Assembly (NCBI GenBank): GCA_964195425.1
Contig: CAXMOM010000003.1
Span: 1 to 64,000 of the forward strand
Source of the DNA: Glaciecola sp964195425
GTDB lineage: Bacteria; Pseudomonadota; Gammaproteobacteria; Enterobacterales; Alteromonadaceae
Reading direction: 5' to 3'
DNA length: 64,000 bases
Shown here one piece after another: positions 57,251 through 64,000 of the stretch (within the stretch, counting starts at the first letter, position 1; each line of letters starts with the position of its first letter). The notes under the pieces are model-generated. The model searched no databases and was not told where the DNA came from. It saw nothing but the letters and a program-made list of their open reading frames with translations. The translations under genes were made by a program, and so were the position numbers.

Positions 57251-57793
57251 ATGTTTTGTAAGCTAGTTTCTAAGTGCATTGCTTTGATTTTTATTTCCAG
57301 CACAATGTTCTTCAGCGCAAGTGCTCAAGTTCCTGGGGTAAATTTGCAAGCATTTTTTGAATCTCCTCAGGTAGTCGGCCAAGCGCGGTTAAAAGTATTT
57401 TTTTTCAACATCTATGATGCTGTGTTATTTGCTCCTCAAGGAAACTTTGAAGCGGAGCAACCATTTGCCCTTAAACTAAAGTATTTACGAGATTTTGAGG
57501 GTAAAGAAATTGCTAGTCGCTCGGTAGGTGAAATGCGTAATCTTGGCATGCAGGACGAGGTTAAATTAGCTAAGTGGTATCAAGAAATGCAGGACATTTT
57601 TCCAAATGTTAAAGAAGGTGAAACGATTACAGGTATTGTAGACAAAAAGCAGGTAAGCCATTTTTATCTTAATGAAAAGCCTTTAGGCAAAGTTCACGAT
57701 ATTGAATTTAGTAAATGGTTCTTTAATATATGGTTGTCTGAAGAAACATCTGAGCCTAAAATGAGGCAACAGCTTTTAGGGCTAGTAAAATAA
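57251..57793 (+). CDS. Chalcone isomerase-like periplasmic protein
   Basis: This 180-residue protein has a signal peptide ending ASA and a chalcone-isomerase-like fold: VVGQARLKVFFFNIYDAVLF, ALKLKYLRDFEGKEIA and the closing WFFNIWLSEE. True isomerase activity is not expected. Such proteins occur with DUF3833 in photo-oxidative-stress (ChrR-type) regulons of marine bacteria, and the DUF3833 gene follows 10 bases later. Confidence 0.85.
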   Translation: MFCKLVSKCIALIFISSTMFFSASAQVPGVNLQAFFESPQVVGQARLKVFFFNIYDAVLFAPQGNFEAEQPFALKLKYLRDFEGKEIASRSVGEMRNLGMQDEVKLAKWYQEMQDIFPNVKEGETITGIVDKKQVSHFYLNEKPLGKVHDIEFSKWFFNIWLSEETSEPKMRQQLLGLVK

Positions 57794-57803
57794 TGAGGTT
57801 AAA

Positions 57804-58349
57804 ATGAAACGTTCTTTTTATAAAATATGCGCCATATTGTCTTCGGCAATTTTATTGTCAGCTTGCTCCATATCAATTGATGGTGAAAACTACAAAACAC
57901 AGCAACCGACGTTTGCGCTAGAAGCTTTTTTCGATGGCAAAGTTACGGCTTGGGGAATCGTGCAAAACCGTTCTGGCGAAGTTGTACAACGCTTTGTGGT
58001 TAATATCGATGGCAGTATTGCAAACGACAAACTTATTTTAGATGAAACCTTTGAGTACAGCGTAGGTGATGGTCCCATTAAGCGAATTTGGACCTTAACT
58101 AAAAACGAAAACGGTACATATACCGGTCGTGCTGGAGACATAGCAGGTGATGCTACGGGCACGTCTTACGGCAATGCCTTTAATTTCGCTTATGAGATGG
58201 ATTTAGACGTTGATGGAACTACCTATCGTGTTAATTTTGACGACTGGTTTTTCGCAATGGATAGTAACAACATGATGAATCGGTCATACATTAAAAAGTT
58301 TGGTATTGTGATGGCTGAAGTTACCATTTTCATGCAGAAACAAGACTAA
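57804..58349 (+). CDS. DUF3833 lipoprotein
   Basis: This 181-residue protein has a signal ending in the lipobox LLSACS. The mature part has FALEAFFDGKVTAWGIVQNRSG, then DETFEYSVGDGPIKRIW and the closing DDWFFAMD, matching DUF3833. It is the second gene of the pair. The 3' end overlaps the convergent histidine kinase gene by 20 bases. Confidence 0.88.
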   Translation: MKRSFYKICAILSSAILLSACSISIDGENYKTQQPTFALEAFFDGKVTAWGIVQNRSGEVVQRFVVNIDGSIANDKLILDETFEYSVGDGPIKRIWTLTKNENGTYTGRAGDIAGDATGTSYGNAFNFAYEMDLDVDGTTYRVNFDDWFFAMDSNNMMNRSYIKKFGIVMAEVTIFMQKQD

Positions 58350-59718
58350 AGGCGCATCGTAAACCGTTTGATTGATTTATGTGAGATGGTTCAAACCAGA
58401 TTTTACCACCATGCAGAGTTACGATGGCGCTCACCAATGACAATCCAAGGCCGTTTCCACTGGTTGAACGGCTGTTATCTTCTCGATAAAAACGCTGGGT
58501 TAACCTGACAATATTTGTTTTGCTGACACCCATTCCCGAGTCGTCCACACTGAATATAACTCGGTATCCTTTGTGTTGTAATTTCACCGTAATCTTTCCG
58601 CCTTCTGGCGTGAACTTAATGGCATTGTCGAGCACATTAGCAAACGATTGGAACAGCAAGTCTTTGTCTCCAACGAAGTCTGTAATTACATCGGCTTCGA
58701 ACAACATTTCTATGCTTTTCGCTTCTACTAAAGGTGAATATAGGTCAACGGCATCACTCACAATCTCGTCTAGCAATACGTTTGAAAACCCAGCTATTTT
58801 GTTACTATTTTCAATATCACTAATGCGTAGAAGTGAATTGAAAATACTAAGTAGGTTGTCGCATTCATCAATCAATCGACCACGTTCTTTACTGTCTTTC
58901 AATTCTTCTATGTGGCCTTTTAAACGCGTTAATGGAGTGCGTAAATCATGCGCTATGTTATCTGAAACCGACGTAATAGCGCGTACCGACGACTCTATTT
59001 TATCGAGCAGTTGATTGAGTACCAACGCGAGTTTACTTAAATCGTCCCACTGTGATTCAACATACAAACGGTCGCTTAAATTACCGGTTGCAATAATGTC
59101 GTCGGCGGTATCAGCAATTTTGTTAATGCGACTAACTACATAATATGCCACGCCTAAACTGGTAATAGCGACTACGAATACAATAATTATCATTACCCAA
59201 GACGATGCTTTTGCAAGCGCTACCGCAAATTCTATATCTTGCACGCTTCTGGCTACTAACAGACTGTCACCGTTAGTGAATTCAATAACCATTGCCATGG
59301 CCCGTTCTTTAGCGGCTACACTAGCATTGCCTTGGTGGCTATAGTCATGTCCTAGTGTAACTTGGATATCGAGGACACCATTTCGGATGAGTTCGATATT
59401 GTCGCTTGGCCATTGCGCTAAATTTCCGGCAAGATAAATGTCTTTATTGTCTTTGTAATAGTATAAAAAGTCGTTGGCTTGGTTTAGAACACGCCCATCG
59501 ATCGTTTGTTTTACAGCAGCGCGGCCAGAGGCATTGTAGAGGCTTCTAAACCCTCCCAAGTCTGCTTGGATAGCAGCTTGTGTTTCACGTACTAGAAGAT
59601 CGTCATTAGCCACTGTGAGTGTGTAAGTGTTAAACCCAACGCCGACCATTAGCAAAATTATAAAAAAGAAGCTCACCACAAAACTGGAGCTTTTGGTATA
59701 GTCGGTAATAGCGCGCAT
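58330..59718 (-). CDS. Sensor histidine kinase
   Basis: This 462-residue protein has two membrane segments (about 13-35 and 172-195) flanking a periplasmic sensor, a HAMP domain, and the phospho-acceptor His257 in NIAHDLRTPLTRLKGH. The ATPase domain has LDNAIKFTPEGG, VDDSGMGV and GNGLGLSLV. It phosphorylates the response regulator encoded 30 bases upstream. The signal is not known. Confidence 0.93.
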   Translation of the reverse strand: MRAITDYTKSSSFVVSFFFIILLMVGVGFNTYTLTVANDDLLVRETQAAIQADLGGFRSLYNASGRAAVKQTIDGRVLNQANDFLYYYKDNKDIYLAGNLAQWPSDNIELIRNGVLDIQVTLGHDYSHQGNASVAAKERAMAMVIEFTNGDSLLVARSVQDIEFAVALAKASSWVMIIIVFVVAITSLGVAYYVVSRINKIADTADDIIATGNLSDRLYVESQWDDLSKLALVLNQLLDKIESSVRAITSVSDNIAHDLRTPLTRLKGHIEELKDSKERGRLIDECDNLLSIFNSLLRISDIENSNKIAGFSNVLLDEIVSDAVDLYSPLVEAKSIEMLFEADVITDFVGDKDLLFQSFANVLDNAIKFTPEGGKITVKLQHKGYRVIFSVDDSGMGVSKTNIVRLTQRFYREDNSRSTSGNGLGLSLVSAIVTLHGGKIWFEPSHINQSNGLRCAFSLVSA

Positions 59719-59748
59719 GGCTTACTTCCTGTTCAAACTGCAGTATAA

Positions 59749-60420
59749 TTAGCGGGTACTAATCATATACCCTGCGCCACGAATGGTTTCAATCATGGGA
59801 TAAGGGAAGCCTTTGTCGATTTTGTTGCGTAGTCTACTAATATGCACGTCAATCACATTTGTTTGTGGATCAAAGTTGTATTCCCAGACCTTTTCGAGCA
59901 GCATTGTACGCGTTACAATTTTACCGGGATTGTGCATTAAGTATTCAAGTAACTTGAATTCTTTAGACTGCAAATCAATCACTTGGCCTTCGCGAGTGAC
60001 CTTTCGGTTAATAAGATCTAAGTCGAGTTCGCCCAAAGTTAAATTGGTGTTGTCTATAGGCGTATTGCGAGATGAAAGAATCTCTACGCGCGCTAGTAAC
60101 TCTTCAAAAGCGAAAGGTTTGGTTAAGTAATCGTCTGCACCAGCGCGTAATCCTTTGACTTTGTCATCTACTTTGTTCTTTGCGCTTAAAATTAGCGTAG
60201 GCGTAATTACACCCTGGCTTCTGAAGCTATTAAGGACATCTATGCCGTCCATTTGAGGCAACATTCGGTCCAAAATAATGACATCGTGTTGAACCGTCAA
60301 AGCAAGCTCTAAGCCGTCTTTACCGTTGTCAGCATGTTCTACCGTGTGACCGTTCTCGCTAAGACCCTTTTGGATAAATCGAGCAACGGTTGGTTCGTCT
60401 TCTACTAATAGTATATTCAT
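59749..60420 (-). CDS. OmpR/PhoB-family response regulator
   Basis: This 223-residue protein has the phospho-acceptor Asp51 (VIILDRMLPQMDG), the switch residues (TLILSAKN) and the Lys of TKPFAFEELLAR. A winged helix-turn-helix output domain follows (from about 125: NPGKIVTRTMLLEKVW, NVIDVHISRLRNK). First gene of the operon with the kinase. Confidence 0.94.
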   Translation of the reverse strand: MNILLVEDEPTVARFIQKGLSENGHTVEHADNGKDGLELALTVQHDVIILDRMLPQMDGIDVLNSFRSQGVITPTLILSAKNKVDDKVKGLRAGADDYLTKPFAFEELLARVEILSSRNTPIDNTNLTLGELDLDLINRKVTREGQVIDLQSKEFKLLEYLMHNPGKIVTRTMLLEKVWEYNFDPQTNVIDVHISRLRNKIDKGFPYPMIETIRGAGYMISTR

Positions 60421-60555
60421 ATATAAAACATAGTCAAAATAGTACGCCTTGTCAGGTTAAATTACTGTAATCTACTTATTAAATTTAAAGATTGATATAA
60501 AGTTAGCCTCGTAAGCAAGCGTAGGTAGACTAGCTAGTAAAAATAGGGAGATCAA

Positions 60556-60942
60556 GTGTTTATCATTATTACATGCATCGCGGTCATTGTGTTTATGCCG
60601 TTAATTGCAAAAATCCCGGTCGCTTTTGCAATGTTTAAACAGGGCAAATACGACAACAAAAATCCTAGGCAGCAACAGTCGAGCCTAGAAGGCTCAGGCG
60701 CAAGGGCCGTTGCTGCACACAAAAATTGCTTTGAGGCGATATGCTATTTCGCACCCACTATTTTATTGGTTTTAGCCTTAGACGAGCATAATGTATATAC
60801 CGTTAAATGGTGTGTCGCTTTTGTACTTCTTCGCTTTATGTATTTAGCTTTCTATTGGGCGAATTGGCATATATTAAGAAGCATAGCCTGGGCCGCAGCT
60901 ATGGCCACGCTGGTCCCTCACTATTGGCTTTTGCTAGCCTAA
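60556..60942 (+). CDS. MAPEG family membrane protein
   Basis: This 128-residue protein has four hydrophobic segments. The MAPEG signature is read as GARAVAAHKNCFEAICYFAP (the R-x-x-x-x-x-N-x-x-E/Q block), followed by CVAFVLLRFMYLAFY. The family includes glutathione-transferase-like proteins; the bacterial members are uncharacterised. Monocistronic. Confidence 0.88.
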   Translation: MFIIITCIAVIVFMPLIAKIPVAFAMFKQGKYDNKNPRQQQSSLEGSGARAVAAHKNCFEAICYFAPTILLVLALDEHNVYTVKWCVAFVLLRFMYLAFYWANWHILRSIAWAAAMATLVPHYWLLLA

Positions 60943-61118
60943 TAAGTGTGTCTTGCGAGCCAAATCATAAGAGACCTAGCGGTGTAGGCGATTGATTTTC
61001 TGATGCTTAGTATTACTGCGGTTTACACTGTAGGTGCTTTGCTATAGTTTTTTTTAATTATCTTAAAAACCGCAAATAACGTATTATGCGTGTCCGAATT
61101 TAAAAAGGGTCGTTATAA

Positions 61119-64000
61119 ATGCTACTGAGTTTTTACAATGGTAAGCGTGCGCAAAAGCAAATCACAAATCAAAAACACAAGCACAAAGGTAAGGGCAGAT
61201 TAGTTAGCGTTAAGTCGATGCTTTTAATCTGTTTTGCGTGTCTACTTGTAGCCTGCGAATCAGCTAAAAACACACCGCAAGAAAACTCACAGACCAAATC
61301 CGATTCAAGCCCTGCCGATTTGCTGAATATGTCAGCGGACTTGCCAGTTGATGAAAATATTGTAAAAGGTACGCTTAACAACGGCCTAAACTATATTATT
61401 CGTGAAAACGCTAAGCCTGAGAATTTTGCGGAGTTGAGGCTTGTTGTAAAAACAGGCTCTATATTTGAAGACGATAACCAACAAGGCTTTGCGCACTTCG
61501 CTGAGCACATGGCGTTTAATGGTACACAAGACTTTAAAGAGCAAGAAATTATTGAATTTGTGGAGTCTATTGGCATGCGCTTTGGCGCACATTTGAATGC
61601 AACTACGACCTTTGACAACACGATTTACAAGCTGCGGGTACCTGCTGACAATCCGCAAGTTATAGAAAAAGCGATACACATACTAGAAAACTGGGCGCAC
61701 AAAGTTACTTTTGATGCCACTGCTATAAACGAAGAACGCGGGGTTGTACTAGAAGAGTGGCGCTCGCGCAAAGGCGTGGGCGAGCGTGTTGCTAAACAAC
61801 AGTGGCCAGTGATGTTTGCGGGTACAAACTATGCAAGTCGCTTACCCATTGGCACTGAAGAAATAATTAAGTCAGGCAAGCATGAAGATCTTATCCGTTT
61901 TTATAAGACATGGTATCGACCTGATTTAATGTCGGTAGTCGCCGTAGGTGATTTTGACTCAAGCGAAATTAAAACACTTATTGAAAAATACTTTGGCAAG
62001 ATTGAGCGCCCCACTGCACCAGTGACTATTCCTGTACAATATCTCGATGTTTTTGATGCCCCGGTGTTCAACATTTTTACGGATGAAGAGTTAACCGGCA
62101 TCACACTGTCGAGTTCTTGGCGAAATAATACCCAATCTGGGAAGCACACGCAACAAAAGTACAAAGCGCGTGTAATCAAAAATGTCTTAAGCGGTATACT
62201 TACAAAACGTATAAATGACCTGTCGTTAGACACAAAGAGCCCATTTATTAGCGCGCGCGTTGGCTCAAATCAAACCATGCCAACGGCTGAAGAGTTTTTC
62301 TTCCGAGCCAGTGTGAGGCCGAATCAAACAGAAGCCGCATTTGCTCGCTTGCTGACTGAAGTTAAGCGTGTGGTTGACCATGGTGTAAGTGATCAAGAAC
62401 TTGCCACCGAAAAAAGACTCTATCTGGAATGGTTTGAAAGCGCGCTTAAAAGTCAAAATACATTGAAGCATGGTGCTTATTTGGGTAGCTATGTGAACCA
62501 CTTTTTAACGGGTGCCCCTATTACGAGTCTAGCTCAGGATTTTATTTTATCGAAAGCGTTCATAAATCAAATAACACTTTCAGATCTCCAAGCACAAATG
62601 GGGACATGGGCCGGCCATCAAAATGCTGTCGTGTTTTTAACAGCGCCTAATAATATGGTAGACCAGCTACCCAGTGAGCTAGGACTAAATAGCATTTGGC
62701 AAAAGGTGCAAGATACGCCTACGCTAGTGTTAGATGACAAAGATCAAGTGTCGGCGCTAATGAATGAACTGCCTACGCGAGGAAAGGTGCTCCATAAAAC
62801 CTACATTGATAAATGGGATGCACATGAATGGGTATTATCTAATGGCGTGAAGGTGATTTTAAAACCGACCACATTTTCAGAGAATTCGATACAGTTCAAA
62901 GCCATAAGTGATGGCGGTTATGCGTTAGTTGACGACGAGACTTATCTGACTTCATTCGGATTAATGAATACTCTAAATTTTATGGGTTTAGGCACCTTGA
63001 ATATGGAGCAACTTGCCCAGTTTTCGCGCGAAAAGCGTTTTTCGGTTTCTCCTCTTATTAGCACTTACACAGAAAGTATGTCTGGTGGCAGTAATAAGGA
63101 AGATCTTATATACATGATGCAAAGCATTTATTTGCGTTTTACCGCACCTGTTAAAGACCTTGAGCGCTTTGAGTGGTTAAAAGACACCTACAGGCCTCGG
63201 TTAGAAAACAAATATAATAGTCCTAACGCTCAGTTTTATGCCGCGATACAAGCCAAAACACAATCGGGAAATCCCCGTAATGTCGAGTTTGATGTGGCAA
63301 TGCTCGAGAAGCAAAGTTTAGATACCATTTATACAGTTTATCAACAACGTTTTGAGAATCCAAGCGACTTTACGTTTGTATTTGTGGGTGATATTGATTT
63401 GGAAAAAATGGATACTTATTTGTCGACCTACCTTGCTAGTTTACCCACTACGCAAGCAAAGGAAACGCGTGTTAAATTGCCTAATTTTGCACTGCGAGGA
63501 GACTACCAAATTCATATGGAAAAGGGCGCAGAGCCTAAAGCTACCGTTATTACCAGTTTGTTTGGCGATGGCGTTTGGTCATATCAAAATCAAGTGGTAA
63601 TGTCAGCGTTTAGAAACGCGCTTGAAAAAGCCTTACGGGATCGTTTACGAGAAGAATTAGCAGGTGTTTATTCAGTTAGTGTAAATGCTAGCGTAAGTCG
63701 CTGGCCATATCAAAATTACAATATTAATGTGAGCTTTACCTGCGATCCTGAGCGCGTTGATGAACTGTATAATGAAGTAAATGCCGTGTTCGCAAAGTTT
63801 ATTGTCGGCGATATTGACGAGCAGACGATTGACAATTTTAAAAACCAAGCCAAAATTAGCCGCGACAAAAACTTAAAAGAAAATGGGTTCTGGCTAAACT
63901 ATATGTTGAATCACTATACGCCGTATACACCTTTGCCAGTAGATGACTATAACGCGCTAGTAGATAGTGTAACGCTAGAAGGCGTAAAGCAAGCCGCCAA
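61119..64000 (+). CDS. M16 family zinc metallopeptidase, lipoprotein, 3' end outside the window
   Basis: The open frame starts at an ATG at 61119, preceded by AAAGGG, and runs to the window end without a stop (960 codons). An ATG at 61218 would start directly at the signal LLICFACLLVACES, but has no ribosome site. The lipobox LVAC follows a long basic N-region. The zinc motif H-x-x-E-H is at residues 126-130 (HFAEHMAFNGT) and the third ligand Glu is about 75 residues later in NEERGVVLEEW. The second half has the inactive M16 copy with LRDRLREELAGVYSVSV. It resembles PqqL-type periplasmic proteases. Full length is near 960. Confidence 0.9.
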   Translation, partial: MLLSFYNGKRAQKQITNQKHKHKGKGRLVSVKSMLLICFACLLVACESAKNTPQENSQTKSDSSPADLLNMSADLPVDENIVKGTLNNGLNYIIRENAKPENFAELRLVVKTGSIFEDDNQQGFAHFAEHMAFNGTQDFKEQEIIEFVESIGMRFGAHLNATTTFDNTIYKLRVPADNPQVIEKAIHILENWAHKVTFDATAINEERGVVLEEWRSRKGVGERVAKQQWPVMFAGTNYASRLPIGTEEIIKSGKHEDLIRFYKTWYRPDLMSVVAVGDFDSSEIKTLIEKYFGKIERPTAPVTIPVQYLDVFDAPVFNIFTDEELTGITLSSSWRNNTQSGKHTQQKYKARVIKNVLSGILTKRINDLSLDTKSPFISARVGSNQTMPTAEEFFFRASVRPNQTEAAFARLLTEVKRVVDHGVSDQELATEKRLYLEWFESALKSQNTLKHGAYLGSYVNHFLTGAPITSLAQDFILSKAFINQITLSDLQAQMGTWAGHQNAVVFLTAPNNMVDQLPSELGLNSIWQKVQDTPTLVLDDKDQVSALMNELPTRGKVLHKTYIDKWDAHEWVLSNGVKVILKPTTFSENSIQFKAISDGGYALVDDETYLTSFGLMNTLNFMGLGTLNMEQLAQFSREKRFSVSPLISTYTESMSGGSNKEDLIYMMQSIYLRFTAPVKDLERFEWLKDTYRPRLENKYNSPNAQFYAAIQAKTQSGNPRNVEFDVAMLEKQSLDTIYTVYQQRFENPSDFTFVFVGDIDLEKMDTYLSTYLASLPTTQAKETRVKLPNFALRGDYQIHMEKGAEPKATVITSLFGDGVWSYQNQVVMSAFRNALEKALRDRLREELAGVYSVSVNASVSRWPYQNYNINVSFTCDPERVDELYNEVNAVFAKFIVGDIDEQTIDNFKNQAKISRDKNLKENGFWLNYMLNHYTPYTPLPVDDYNALVDSVTLEGVKQAA

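Overview
The window looks like chromosomal DNA from a marine gammaproteobacterium of the Alteromonadales, close to Glaciecola, Paraglaciecola or Alteromonas. This is inferred from moderate GC, the rpsU-dnaG-rpoD operon with tsaD divergent beside it, a B12-riboswitch-controlled TonB receptor, CcoG, a norspermidine pathway, a PEP-CTERM-like exported protein and a very large secreted nuclease. No database search was run. Names rest on motifs visible in the translated sequence and on remembered family features.

Layout. 1-2.4 kb holds a partial orphan gene, a lipoprotein gene broken by an in-frame stop, and a gene-poor stretch with a long palindrome. 2.4-4.3 kb has two tandem PPK2-type polyphosphate kinases. 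4.4-7.6 kb is an acetolactate-synthase-like enzyme with an aldehyde dehydrogenase. 7.7-15 kb holds two orphan families (DUF6671-like, DUF7079-like), a periplasmic cyclophilin, rlmG, an AlkB-like dioxygenase, a BolA-family gene, a SulP transporter and an internally deleted DUF1028 pseudogene. 15.1-20.8 kb, all minus strand, is ccoG-srkA, a cobalamin riboswitch with btuB, and dsbA. 21-28.3 kb has two small envelope proteins, a 1505-residue secreted protein joining two nuclease folds, and mgtE. 28.5-34.6 kb has a diguanylate cyclase, a GNAT protein, an Lrp-type regulator divergent from methionine gamma-lyase, an acyl-CoA dehydrogenase and a NUDIX-like lipoprotein. 34.7-38.9 kb is an RND efflux pair, followed by the PEP-CTERM-like protein.

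40-49 kb is the housekeeping core: rpsU-yqeY-dnaG-rpoD (minus strand), tsaD, plsY, folB-folK-uppP with ATGA overlaps, and a HIT protein. After an HDOD gene, 50.2-55.3 kb is a minus-strand cluster running carboxynorspermidine dehydrogenase, nspC, a frameshifted small secreted protein and a GGDEF-EAL gene with four in-frame stops. It suggests norspermidine synthesis once linked to c-di-GMP signalling and now decaying. 55.4-64 kb has an orphan gene, an ACC-deaminase-like PLP enzyme, a chalcone-isomerase-like/DUF3833 pair, an OmpR-type two-component system, a MAPEG protein and an M16 peptidase cut by the window end.

The most unusual items are the double-nuclease protein, the decayed norspermidine/c-di-GMP cluster in which one stop replaces the Glu of the EAL motif, a NUDIX-like lipoprotein without a NUDIX box, a DUF7079 gene whose best start is a non-canonical ATA, and at least four pseudogenes in 64 kb. 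I saw no CRISPR array, tRNA, rRNA, prophage or intact insertion sequence.
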